Positions 40,720-52,459 of a stretch of DNA of 64,000 nucleotides are shown here, piece by piece. Under the pieces are notes generated by a model, which saw only the letters and a list, made by a program, of their open reading frames with translations, made no database searches and was not told the DNA's origin. The position numbers and the translations under genes are program-made. Position 1 is the first letter of the stretch. Each line of letters begins with the position of its first letter. Source of the DNA: Amblyornis subalaris (Eukaryota > Chordata > Aves > Passeriformes > Ptilonorhynchidae); contig JACAXG010000124.1 in assembly GCA_018881555.1 (NCBI GenBank), positions 1,054,001-1,118,000 on the forward strand, given 5' to 3'.

Positions 40720-40868
40720 ATGATATCAAGAAAAAATACCAAGAAGCAAATTCTGAGTACCAAAAGGATTTTTCCCATGTAGTCAAATTAGAAGATGAGA
40801 GTATTTACCTAGTAACGTTTTTGGAGTTCAGGGAAGCTAAAGACAATCTAGTTGTGTTGTCCCACAAG
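40720..40868 (+). other. Possible isolated exon, weak
   Basis: A frame open over 40710-40994 encodes a charged, soluble-looking peptide (DDIKKKYQEANSEYQKDF, then VVKLEDESIY), unlike the hydrophobic or cysteine-rich chance frames nearby. A gattatag acceptor-like site precedes 40720 and cacaag followed by gtactt is donor-like at 40868, giving a 149-bp exon. The polypyrimidine tract is poor. I recognise no family, and no partner exon was found, so chance is the more likely explanation. Confidence 0.15.
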
Positions 40869-43800
40869 GTACTTTGCAATGATCAGCCTCTCCTTTGGAG
40901 ATATGGTGTATCATGTGAAATTACTTGGAGGTGTGCAGAAATGAGAAGGGAAAACACCTACTTACCCTTATATCCTAGGCCTTTATTGTTTTGAAAAAAA
41001 TAGAACACAAAGTGTAATGGCATGGTGTAAAAATAGACATCAACATATATTTTAATATGAAAGGTAAAAATTCACAATATGTAGGCCTTCATGATTTTTT
41101 GCCCTTTTTTTCTCCTGTGTAGCTTTACTAGTTAGCCTGTTTTCTCCTATGTCCTTTTGTGCAGAACAGATATGACTGCCCTGACTGCTTGAGGGCCTAA
41201 TGTCTCCAGCTTAGCAAGGAGAAATGGGATTGTGAGTCCTACTGCAGGTATTTAAATGTCTGATCAAAACATTAAACAATAGATGTAATTAAGTAGGCTC
41301 CTAATTCTGCTTATGTGATTCAACGTACAGAAAGGAGCTCCATTGCTTAGTATTTTTGTCATTGCTCAGAGAAATGAGCTTAATTTATTGTACTATTCAG
41401 GTGGAATATTACCAAACTGGTTTTGAACTTCAGTAGCCCTGTGGGTGCAGAGACATTTACTGCCAGATTATAGGAAGTATATTGATCACTTCCAATTATA
41501 AAAATATTTTTTAATTAATAAATAAGTTTAGGGTTATTACTAAATAGATACTGCAGTTTAACTTTTCTGTTAAAATCATATTGCTGTCGGTCAGTTATCT
41601 TCCAACAAATAGCTAATCAAAGTATCTTTACAGATGAAAATACAAGTTACATAATGTATATATAAAGGCATAATTTTGTGTACCACAGGAACTTAGCCAA
41701 AAGAAAGTAGAGCCCAGTAGAGACCGGGCTGAATTTTGCACAGGATAACCAGGTTTATGCAACTAATCTTAAGAGAAATTTTGCAAAGTCTTTATTTACA
41801 GTATGTTTAAAAAAAATGGGGTTTATGACTGATTTTACCATAAAGAAGACAGTCCAGCTCACACTCCAAGTCATCAGCCAGTGTATCACAGTTCAAATTT
41901 TCATTAAAATTTTTCAACTTCAGTAGAACCCCCTGGTTACAATACAGCTATTGTATATGAAAAAGCTATTATACACAAAGAAAAAGACAGAGTTTAAAAT
42001 TACAGTGAACAAGAAACAGTGGATCAAAATAAGAGCTCTACCTCAGACTTAAGCCACAGAATATTTTCACAAAATATGAAAGTGTAAAAACCAAAATTAT
42101 GAATGGAGAATCTCAGCAAGGTAGTTACGCATGCTAGAAAATAACAAGCATGCTCAGATCAAGGGCATTCTAAGGCCACAATCACCAATCATAAGTCTCA
42201 GCAACGCCTTATGATGCCAAATTTGAGAACTTTAAGAAGTCATTTAATGTCATATATAATGCCTCAAAAATAAACTTAATCAAAATGCAAAATATATTTC
42301 TATTTTCTTTATGTTACCTTCTCATTTCTCTGCAAAGCTCTATGGATGACTACCATTCTTGAGCTGGAAGAAGACTAGGCCATATGCATTTGAGACTTGA
42401 TGAAAAACTCTTAATTTTTCACCTGCATTTCATGTGAAACAGTTTTTGCTGTCAGAAAATATCTTCACGTTTCACCATGTTATGCTGAAATTAAGGCTTT
42501 CAAACTAGATCTGCTGGATCAACAGAGATGGTACTGTAAATACTTTTATGAGCACCTGACAAAACACAATATTGGTCAGGACCCCCATGAAGAGTTTTTA
42601 CTGGAGAGAGACTCAAAACAGTTAAAAATTTTGTAATGGAGAAAGGGTGTGTGTGGACACATGCGCATGTGTCTCTGTGTTTATGGGTTAGAATCCTTTC
42701 TCGCAGAGAATTTTAATTGGATGCTTTTCCTGTTCTTTATTAAAATATGGACTTGCTGATGTCTCATATATTTTTCATAATGAACATGGTTAGGAGATTA
42801 GAAATCCAGAGGCAACGCCTGGAAAGCGATCTTTAACATTCAGACAGGATTCCTGCTCAAATTGGAGCATTTGTCATGCTTATTGTGGTGATATCATAAT
42901 CTGTGCACAAAATAACTAAATCTCATTCAGGGATGAGTGCAGTACACTCCTACAGAACTAAATGTGGTTCAAATCTAGATTAAACTTCTGCTGTGGTCCA
43001 AATACCTATTAGGTTTCTTGTCACTTCTCTGTGTTTTTATATAAAATACCTACAAGAAATTCATATCCGTCACAAATGATTGTATCCTTATCCATCACTG
43101 GAGCCAACTGAAACCAATATGACCCTAGAGTAAAGCAGTATGGGTTCTTTCTTCATGTATATATAAGGAAAGATTAAATATTCCTTTAGGATTTCTTTTT
43201 TTCCACAAAAAATTTATTTATTTTTACTATGTTTTCCGAAGTGTCTGCACTGAAAGTTATTTTCCTTTCTCAAAAAATCTGTCTGAATAAAATTCTTTAC
43301 CTTTTTAGTATTTTAGAAATATTGTACTATTTAAAAATTTTTACTAAAAGTGAATACAGTCAAATAATGTGATTACCAGCTATTAATTTCAGATCTAAAA
43401 TGTGCTGAATACTTACATGAAAACTCCAGGATTTCCAGTGCTTCCTCTCTACCAGTAAACTTTATCCTTCTTCCTGAGTTCTGAGACCATGACTTTTTTC
43501 CCCATTTTCAGAGTATCGAATATATATGAAGCATTACCAATAATGTGGTTCACATTAAAATTCTGAGCAAGCTGGAGTTGTGACTGCCGAGGTGGCATCA
43601 ATTTGGATGCCTGAAAACACTCTGAAAAGGCACGCAATAGTGAAGTTTGCAACAAAACCAGACACAGGTAAGGAAGAATCACAGAGGGAAGTTAAACTCT
43701 GTGCTACCCACTATGAGTTCACAGAGCACAAAGCCAGGACATCTAGGACTAAAGGCCTATGTAAAGGACTGAAAACATCTTTCATTACCCTAGGCAGACA

Positions 43801-46010
43801 CCGAATTGTCAAGCTCTGGATCTTCTTTTCACCAGGAGCTGCATGAACTTGGTGCAGGTGCACATGTCACTCACTGCGTTTTCTGGAGAAAATGGTTGTC
43901 TGACCAGCAGAAGCATTTCCTGAGCTTTGTGTTACAGCCATTGCTTTCCTGATTCAAAGCGATGGAAGAAAAGCAGAACATCCCATTCATCCAAACTGAC
44001 TTCCCTGACTTCCCACAGATGAATATATGTCACTTCAACTTTTGGCAGCTGATCACTAACCAAGAAAGTGACATGACTAATAACGACTACTTTATGTAAC
44101 AGATCACTTTTCACAAAACCAGGTGCTTACCACTGAACATTTTTGGGTGTACTCATCTGCTAAAATCCTGAGGAAGGTAATATGAGATAACTATCTGTGT
44201 CTATGTGCTGATTGTCCTTGGTGATATTTCAAGTGAGAGTTTATGTGCACAGCAGTCAGCATGGAAATGTTGTGAAGTTGCTAGCATACCCTTTTCACTA
44301 AAACTACAGGCATAAGAGTGAACCATTTTTATTTCAGTAGCTGGAAGTTCAAATGCTCCTGTCTTCATTTCACAGTCTAAAACACCTGGTACACTTCTTT
44401 TCTCTGTAATTTCTGAATTCAAATTAGCAATTAAAAAACACTTTTACCAATACAGGACTCACAGTCTAATCACAGTGCTGCAGTATTGTTGAGTCCATAC
44501 TACGTGTCGTTTCCTAGAATGCTATCTGAACTGGGGACAGAAGTATGTGACATGCATGAGGATCTCAGAAATGTTGGCACATCAGGCACATCAAATCCTT
44601 AGGCATCTATCTTAGCACACAGTGCTCAGTGTGTAGACAGCAATGTCCTCTATTGTTGAAATTTTAATGCAAGACATCATGAGATAATCCAGTCTTACCT
44701 GAAAGCAAATGAAAAAAATAGACATTTCTATTAGACTCAGCTCTACCTGAATGCTTCAAATGAAAGAGTGTTTAAGACAACTCGACAGCAAGCAAAAAGA
44801 AAAGGCAGTGTTTCTGAAGGCTTTATTTCCACAGAGGGAAAAAGAAAAGGCTGAGAGAGAAACTTTTGTATGTGTTGTGTACAGAGTAGAAAAGAAAGAG
44901 TAAGAAGCCTGAAGCAGTTTGGAAGATTTTTCTCAGACACTCTGGGGAAAATTTCAAAAAAATCATGCAGAAAAGAAAAGCTTACTTTTTTACTGAAAAA
45001 ACGCCATCACAAAATATAAAGGCCAACCTCCCCAGCACCTGAAGTTTAACAGGACAGTAAAAACACTGTAGGACTCCTGAACTATCGAAGAAAGCTTTTA
45101 CTTAGAGGACAAGTGAAGTAGGAGGCTAACTGAAATCCTGAGAGAAAAAGGATATGACTGAGCTCAGACAAGAAATAAATTCTCGAGAAGAAATAAACCC
45201 AGGGAAGAAATGCACAAGAATGCAGATCTGAGCTGTGGTATATCAACCAGAAAATTGTATCAGTCAAACTTATAAATTTAACTGTTGCCACAAGAAACAT
45301 CATACCCAGAAGCAGCCTGTGACCCCTTCATCATCCACGTTCTTTTTAAGCAGGCAGTGGGGGTGCAAAGGCGTCCTCTAACCTGTTACTATTAGCCAAC
45401 TAGGTAGACGCCATTTGTATCATAAATTGAATTCTGCGAGAAAGGATAGTGACAATCTAGCTTAAAATATTCCATGCCCATACTGGAAGGATGTGATGAA
45501 TGTTTACAAATGCTTCAAGCACTGTTTTATTGTAAGATTAAATGCCTCTTATTTGGATGCTTACTCTTTTTGAGAGTCATATCTACTCACACTTAACAAA
45601 ATTATTCCTGTCAAGTCCAAGAGTTCCATTTTCTGTTGGACTTCTTTGATCTCATCAGCACCTCCTAAGCAAACTGCATTTCTTTGTGTTTTCATGCACT
45701 CCAAAGACTCATTTTCAAAATTACTTCCTTATACATAACTATTCATTAGGATTTCTGAATCACTTACGGTAATCGACATTTTAGGAATAAAAGTATTTAC
45801 CTATTAGAGAGGCATTTATTAGCATCTATTCAGTAGTAAATTATAAAATTCACCATCATGTAACATCATAAAGGATCCAGAACACTCTCTGTAAGTGGTG
45901 CTGTCTTAAGGATTTTAAAAAATGGTGTCTCTGAAACCCACAAAAACACTCCTAATCAGTGGGTCTTGGCTTTGGCCTGAAGTTAAATGCAAATGGAAAT
46001 ACACTTTGAT
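40869..46010. other. AT-rich non-coding DNA
   Basis: No gene or repeat family recognised, apart from the palindrome at 42656-42673. Short overlapping frames at 43.4-43.9 kb on both strands have no motif. Confidence 0.5.
42656..42673. repeat. Perfect 18-bp palindrome
   Basis: gacacatgcgcatgtgtc is identical on both strands with no spacer. It follows a gtgtgtgtgg run, and its core alternates purine and pyrimidine, a pattern prone to Z-DNA or cruciform formation. No associated element recognised. Confidence 0.8.
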
Positions 46011-46200
46011 AAGAAAGAAGGAAAGAAGGAAGGAAAGAAGGAGTGAGAGAGGGAGAGAAAGAAAAAGAAAAGAAAGAAAAAGAAAAGGAGAAAGAGAGAA
46101 AGCAAGAAAGCGAGAAAGCAAGCAGGTGCAGGTGCACCTGAACAGAAAGNGAGAAAGCGGGAAAGCAAACAAAAAGCAAGCAAGCAAGCAAGAAGCAAGC
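46011..46200 (+). repeat. Homopurine microsatellite (GAAA/GAAG/GCAA-type)
   Basis: About 190 bp almost wholly of A and G on the plus strand, grading from gaaagaagg repeats through gagaaagaaa to (gcaa)n at 46180-46200. It is interrupted near 46123-46141 by gcaggtgcaggtgcacctg. One N at 46150. It directly adjoins the LTR-like segment and, on the minus strand, would be CT-rich sequence downstream of that LTR's polyadenylation signal. The open frames of 84-130 codons across it are low-complexity artefacts. Confidence 0.85.
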
Positions 46201-46220
46201 TTGTCGCTGTAGAGACGGGC

Positions 46221-46242
46221 ACAACACAAACACACACACACG
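46221..46242. repeat. CA-rich tract (GT-rich on the minus strand)
   Basis: acaacacaaa followed by five CA units. On the LTR's strand it is GT-rich, sitting roughly 27-48 bp after the ATTAAA signal. Confidence 0.7.
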
Positions 46243-46268
46243 CTGCTTCGGGACCATGGCGCCAAACT

Positions 46269-46274
46269 TTTAAT
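46269..46274 (-). promoter_or_regulatory. Putative LTR polyadenylation signal (ATTAAA)
   Basis: tttaat on the plus strand reads ATTAAA on the minus strand. The nearby GT-rich stretch downstream supports the call; on its own the hexamer would be meaningless in such AT-rich DNA. Confidence 0.35.
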
Positions 46275-46285
46275 AATACAAAGCC

Positions 46286-46293
46286 TTTTTATA
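46286..46293 (-). promoter_or_regulatory. Putative LTR TATA box
   Basis: tttttata on the plus strand reads TATAAAAA, followed by GGC, on the minus strand, the form seen in many retroviral promoters. It lies about 12 bp before the ATTAAA signal. Confidence 0.4.
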
Positions 46294-46830
46294 ATATTTC
46301 TCAGCATTCACGTTACATGTTCATTGGCCGCAGCAAATAACAATATAATATTATTGGTTACCTATTCTTAGCATGTATATAGAGCTACTCTCTGCCTATT
46401 ATTAGAACACATTCTTTGTACATATCAACAAACAACTCCCCAGCACAGGTGCAGATTATCCTTCTGTTGTTGTGCCTCTAGCTTCTATGAGTGCCATAAT
46501 TCTCACGGATAAAAGCTGAACTCTCTCACAGGTACAGAGAGACTGCATCGATATCCACAAAACTTACAGACCAGTCGTCCATCTCCACACAAGCTCTTAC
46601 GGATAAAGCATAACAAGTAAGCAAAAATAATGATTATCTCATTTCAGAGGGTTCTCATCTGTTCCTGAAACATATATATGTATATAAAGTACACAGATGG
46701 GTGCGAAAAAAAAAATTCAATCCTTCTTTGAAACAAAAAGGCTCAGGGACAGCTGTTGTTTCTGTGCTTAGAGATCATTTCTCATTTCTCATCTCTCTGT
46801 ACAGACAACTGGCTCCATGTACTTATTGGA

Positions 46831-46880
46831 ATGGCCTTTATCTCGCTCTTGCTCAAACAAGAGATCAGAGATAAGGCCAT
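46831..46880. repeat. 50-bp imperfect hairpin within the LTR-like segment
   Basis: Left arm atggcctttatctcgctctt plus g (46831-46851) pairs with a right arm ending agagataaggccat (46858-46880) around the loop ctcaaa. The outer part pairs as atggcc with ggccat, and the inner as tctc...cttg with caagag...gaga; mismatches and a short bulge lie between. Whether it acts in RNA or DNA is unknown. Confidence 0.7.
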
Positions 46881-46883
46881 GAC

Positions 46884-46903
46884 CCTTAGACTCCTGTCTA
46901 AGG
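46884..46903. repeat. Perfect 8-bp stem-loop
   Basis: ccttagac, loop tcct, gtctaagg. It stands 3 bp after the 50-bp hairpin, so two stem-loops are adjacent. Confidence 0.7.
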
Positions 46904-46980
46904 ACTCCTGTCCCTATTTAATACTTTGAAATCTCTTAGTGATCCAGCTTAGAGNGGTGCGTATCTGCCACAAACTACTC

Positions 46981-49900
46981 CGTCCTTTTTGAGACTGTTG
47001 GGTGGGACTCAGATCAGTGCTTTTGAAACTGTGTCAAGAAATCTCTGGAGTGGAAATTTGGACTAATAAAGAACCATTATTGTCCTTGAACCACTACTTT
47101 CACCAATATTCCAATGACAGACAGCACATATTTATTAATGAGGAGACTTCAGGATTGAATCATACTCAGGAGTTTGGGATTGAATTGATGAATGCATTGC
47201 ACACAGTCCTGAAGGGATGAGCATTTTTGGATTGTGGCAAATTACAATAATTTGCTAAAGTAAATCCTGGTCTAACAAGAAAGTCTACAGCTACATACCT
47301 TTTGAAGACTTCAAAATGTTTCATTTACCTTCCTGCATTTTCCCCATTACCTTGGCAACAATCTCTCTTCCTGGATATGTACTACTTGACACTCAACCTT
47401 TGCTGAAACTCTACATCTCTTCTTCATTTAAAGTTAGATTTCCTGTAAATTACACACCAAAGGTCTCCAAGGATGGACACTTGGAGCAGAACAGGTGAAT
47501 ATATGTCGCAGTAATTTGTTGTCCTGATGACATTTGATCATGTAAAAAGTTAATTTCAATTTGGTGCAAGAGGCATAAATGCTCAAAAATAACCTGGAAG
47601 GGTTTGATTACCAAATCAAATCTGTTACAGGAAAACTAGCTTAGATCAGAAATATTGTGAGGCCAGTGCCTTCCAGAATATATAGGTTTATATAGATTTT
47701 ATATCTAATAACTGCTGAAGCACATCATTCAAAAGTAAGCGGAAAGTATGTGCAGTTTCCCATATTTCAAATTCTATCATTTGATGAAATATTTTGTAGG
47801 AAATTTTAATGTCCTCTAGTACCATTGGCAGGATTTTTTAATTATCAGTAGATCTTAAATCTGTCTCTGGACAGGGTAAACATTCTTTTTCTATGAACAA
47901 GTTCACATCTAATTAGTTTACTGCATGTGTTCCCTTTATTTTTCTCTATAATTAATCCTCTACTTAATCTTTTTCATATCAGCACATTTCAGTGTTAAGC
48001 TTCTATTTATAATGAGTCTGAAATATATTTTGATTCGGTTCCTTCCATTCATATTTGCACTCCATATTAAAAATAATATTATGGCAATTCCAATTTTTGT
48101 TATAATTTCTGGCACAGCTTCAAAATAACAATTTACAAAACACTAAATGAATTACACATTTTGAACTTAGGTAAATTATACCAAGGAAATACAATTATGT
48201 GTGCTAAGTGTCCATTTGCTCATATAAAAACTCCATTACAGCATTCATCACTAATGGAAATACCCCTTCCAAAGAAAAATCCTGCCCTTACTTCAAGACA
48301 GTTGGAGATTTCAGTGTGTGCAGAGCCAGCAATTTCTGACAGGCAGTTCTTTGCCCCCTCCACTAAAGTCATGCTGAAGACTGTGAATTTTCTTAGCACA
48401 GTTGTTTAAGCACTTGGATTCAGTAGGTAAGTCCCCTACAGAGCTAATACAAACTTGGCATTTTGCATTGACAAATTCAGGGTGACTTTAATTTTCTGCA
48501 AAATACTTCCACTCTGATTCTGAAGTTGGTCTGATAGCATGTTACCAAAATTTCTGTATATTTCGCTTTCTTCTTTTTTTTCTTAAGACAGTATGGAAGC
48601 ATGATATGAACAGCATAAGTAGGAATTCTGTGGCATGGTCAGGTAGCAAAGAAAGACGAGAAGTTCAAATATACTGAGCCAGGTCTCAGAACATGTAGCT
48701 TCTATGTTTTCTGCTATATTTGCAAAAATACTTGCTGGGTGTTTTCCCAGCTCAGCTCAAGTCAATGGAAGTTTTACCCTCAAATATACTGGTATCAGAA
48801 ACCTCATTCTTTGCTTTATTATTCCAGGTCTTACACTCAGCAAAAAGTAGGCGTTTAAAATAATACCACCAAATGTCATGCCAGCATCTGATAACTTCAT
48901 GAATACTAGACAGTTGTGATTCATGTTTTTGCTCTGCCTTCTGCAGCTTCAGTTTCAACCACATAGACTTCCATTGTATGTGAAGATCTTTCAAGATGCC
49001 TTTGTTTACTCTGTATGTGACAAACCCCAAGGTTCTTAAAGCTTCAACTAAATTCTGAAATCAATAGCATTTAAAGTTCCTTAATTTTCCCAGAAGAATA
49101 ATTATTAGTATTAGAAATAAATGTAACTGGAGCTGCCATCCAAGAATCATCATTTACACTTACTTGAATTTATTTTCTTGCTTACACCAAAACAAGAAAA
49201 CTACCAGTTATTATTAATGCCACATTTACAAAACCTCTCCTGCACACTTCCAGTGAAATCTGTGGTTAAGTCAGACTGTTGTACATCAGTGATCAGTTCC
49301 TTTCGTCATTATGAAGCACTCTTTCAATGCTGAAAGCAGATCATTTGAATTTGTAAAAGGTAAAATCTCTGAATTTTGAATAGGCTTAGATCTGCTCTTT
49401 GCAGATGTCTTCTTTATTGGCTTAGAAAGAGAGTTTTTGTGATTCTGAATCATAAATCACAGTCTTGTTTAAAGTAGACCTACTATTTTGGGGGAATACA
49501 ATAACACTCTGACTGACATGCTAATAAATGGTTTTACATGTTGGCTGCATTGTCCACTACTTAAGATAAGGCAACTCACATTAAGGTGTTTTTTTCTGCT
49601 CTCAGCATATTGTAAATAAACCCAGAATGAATACGAATGCTAAAAGGAAACTGCTTGTACTATTTAGGTTTGAAACATAAAAGTAAACACATGGACTTTA
49701 CATTCCAGCAAACTGCTGCTAGAATTCCTTTCATCGGCACTGAAGGTATTCTGAAAAGCAAGAAACCTCATACTGAATGCCTGACATTAATGTAATCAAA
49801 TCTTATTTAATTAAGTGGTTTTTTTATACATTAAGAAACCTGAAATGCACAGAACAAATAATAATAAAATAAAAATACCCGCCTTTCCAAACTGCATGCT

Positions 49901-51699
49901 TAATCCTATTGTAATTTAGAGCTTTAATTCCTGTTCTGATGTGATGTAAAACCTGGACAGAGAGGTGGATAGATACATTCAAAAACACAGGTAAAAGGGA
50001 ATTTCTTTGCCTTGCCTGAGTAATCCATGATGGCTGATACAATCCAGTGGACAGGCAATTATCCAACTCTTGCCATGAGCATAGAGGAACACCTTTGAAG
50101 TCTCTTAAGGTGGTTCATTCCTCAACATTCTGATGCACCAAGAAGACAACAGCTTAGATGCAGACTTACAATGGAAGATGAAGGCAAAGACAGCAGTAGC
50201 CTTCTGGTGAGCTCCGCCTAGTATGGATCATTCCCCAACTTGTGTGGTGTGATTTAAATGCCTCAGCCCTCCTGCTCCTGCCTCTCCCCACTCCCTGGTT
50301 TCATCTTTTGTAGTCGGTACACAACCTTTGAAAATTTCTAGTCTACACTGACCTCTGATGCAACAAAGACAAGAGGTATTTTTCTCCACTTAGATGGAAC
50401 TCTACTCTGATATCTAAAGAAAATAAGGATAGATAATCTTTAAAAAGCATGAAAGAAACTGTGCCTTTGTATTTTATGGCCACCAAGCTACTCACATAAA
50501 ATAGGAAAGATGTACTGGTCAAAGATAATATGTCTAAGGTTTATCTGAAAATCGTGACTCTGACCAGCTTGCTATCAGGTATTCAGAAGATATATCAATA
50601 CTTCTGTATCTGATTAATTATTAAAATTTATTTTAGATTAGATGGGAGATTTACTCTTACCTGATATGAGAGTCCTTGGGTTTATACATTACAGGGACAG
50701 GGAGAGTGAGATGTGTATATTATTTCTCTATTAGTTTTTAAATTCCCTGCTAGATTTGCCAAATGATTTCACTGTCACTAACACTGACACTAATTTCACT
50801 AAATATTCTTCCAGTGCAAAGCTACATGATAAGCAACTTATTTGCAATAACTCACTGATCTTTATTACAGTTGTCAGATGATGCTGAAATTATAGCAACA
50901 CCAAAAACATTGCCAGAAGTCTCTGAATCCGATATTTTAACTCCCAATACATAAAATCTATATCCAGCACTTTGAGCCTACCATGGCATAAAATTTTGAT
51001 CACTTGAAAAGAATTTTGACTATTAGCCTCATTCCAATAAAAATGATGGAGTGAGCAATTCAAACTTTCTCCTGAATTTTTCCAAGTTGCTTGGTCTTCA
51101 GCCAAAAATGACAGCAGCCATTTGATTTCCCATGCCTTTGCCTGTCTGCCATAGAAGGCANCATTTTAGAAACTTTCAAAGTCAACTTTCTTCTGAATAT
51201 CCAAGCAGCCATAGCAGGACAGAGGATATCATCACCACACCACTGAGCAGCTGAAGCTACTACAGGGTTTTGTGTTTGCCTGTTCAAATATAGCATAACC
51301 AACATAACTTTTTGTAATACAGCCATGCTATACACGTGTTGGAGTTTGAATCATTTGAACAAGGTCAAAAATGAGTAGCTTGGGGCTCAGATTTAGAGAC
51401 AATAAATTTCATCAACATTTCTGATACGCATCCTGGAAGGACAAGGTGTTTGAATAAACAAACTAGACACTTGGATTGAATATCATATGATACAAGACAT
51501 GAGCATTTTTTCTTCTAACTAATTCCCATTTCTGTTCTGAACCAATTCTTATTCCCTCAAAAGACCCCAACCAACCACCCAAAAGAAAGAAAACACAACA
51601 AATAAATCCCCCAACCCTAAAGCTCAGAAACACATGAAATTAGTAAAGAAAAGACAGGAACTATTTGGCTGGATAAAATCAAAGTGCCTCCAAGATTCC
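46981..51699. other. Non-coding DNA between the two LTR-like segments
   Basis: About 4.7 kb. I looked for retroviral gag, pol or env frames and found none; the longest frames are below 95 codons, without motifs. The flanking LTR-like segments also differ in sequence and orientation, so this is not a proviral interior. One N at 51161. Confidence 0.5.
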
Positions 51700-51735
51700 C
51701 TGTTGCAGGTGCACCTGTCAGACAATTTCTGTCAT

Positions 51736-51771
51736 TGACAGAAAGTAAGGACATGACAGAAAGTAAGGATT
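51736..51771 (+). repeat. 18-bp tandem duplication
   Basis: tgacagaaagtaaggaca is followed directly by tgacagaaagtaaggatt; the units differ only at the last two bases. Short U3 duplications of this kind are common in LTR enhancers. Confidence 0.85.
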
Positions 51772-52243
51772 AACTGGATCAGCCATTAGCAAGAAATGGA
51801 GAAATAACAAATAGTTACAGAAGTATTGTAAGGACTTAAAGGGCACAGTTGCCTGTCTCAAACACTGTCAAGGCCACAGAAGGAACTTGACGTAAGATAA
51901 GCTACCACAGTGACAACTTGAGATAAGCACAGGAGGGAGGAATTTGAGAGAGGAAGGCACTAATTCCAGGCCTGGCAGAAGTGAAATCTGGTAAGCGCAT
52001 CCTGGTTAACATATCCGGACAAGAATTCCCACTGTGGCAAACTGCGTGAAAGGAAGTAACTGCTCATACACATATCAATGGTCAAGCAAGGATCACCCCA
52101 AGTTATGGGAATACACCTCCATGGATATCTGGAACTTGGACTCCATAAAGGCAATACCCTCCAAAGGAACATCTCTGGGACCCCCACCACCAAGAAGCAG
52201 GTGAAGGACCAACAGGACACAGAGGGTGACTATCCTCTGCTTG

Positions 52244-52440
52244 ATCTCTCTCTCTGTCCCTCTCTCCCTCTATCTATGTGTCTTCCTCCCTCCTTCCCTC
52301 TCCCTCCCTCTCTCTTTTTCCCTCTCTCTGACCCCCCCTTCATCTCTCCCTCTCTCTCTCTCCCCCTTTATCTCTTTCTCTCCCTCCTCTTTTATTTCTT
52401 TCTTCTATTTCTTTCTCTTCTGTTTCTTTCTCTCTACCTC
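52244..52440 (+). repeat. Homopyrimidine tract (CT-rich)
   Basis: Nearly 200 bp of C and T with few interruptions: (TC)n, then CCCT-type units, then TTTCT-type units. The plus-strand frames running through it (up to 126 codons, rich in L, S, P and F) are low-complexity artefacts. Confidence 0.9.
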
Positions 52441-52453
52441 ACATTTATTGTTA

Positions 52454-52459
52454 AATAAA
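52454..52459 (+). promoter_or_regulatory. Putative LTR polyadenylation signal (AATAAA)
   Basis: aataaa directly downstream of the CT-rich tract, followed within 40 bp by ggtcttgtttg, a plausible GU-rich downstream element. Confidence 0.35.

Larger units (their letters stand above)
46201..46980 (-). mobile_element. Putative endogenous retrovirus LTR, minus strand
   Basis: Read on the minus strand, this block has the order expected of a retroviral LTR: a long U3-like stretch, a TATA-like box (46293-46286), an ATTAAA signal about 12 bp further on (46274-46269), then tttggcgcc and a GT-rich stretch (46242-46221) suited to a polyadenylation downstream element. CT-rich sequence follows. Its composition differs from the flanks. 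No target-site duplication, no second LTR and no retroviral reading frame was found, so a solo or partial LTR is the best reading. The U3 boundary near 46980 is a guess. The retroviral family is not identified. Confidence 0.5.

Noticed and set aside
45915..46307. 84-130-codon frames across the homopurine block
   Set aside because: Low-complexity translations of a microsatellite.
46981..51699. Possible proviral interior between the two LTR-like segments
   Set aside because: The two segments differ in sequence and lie in opposite orientation, and no gag, pol or env remnant is visible between them.
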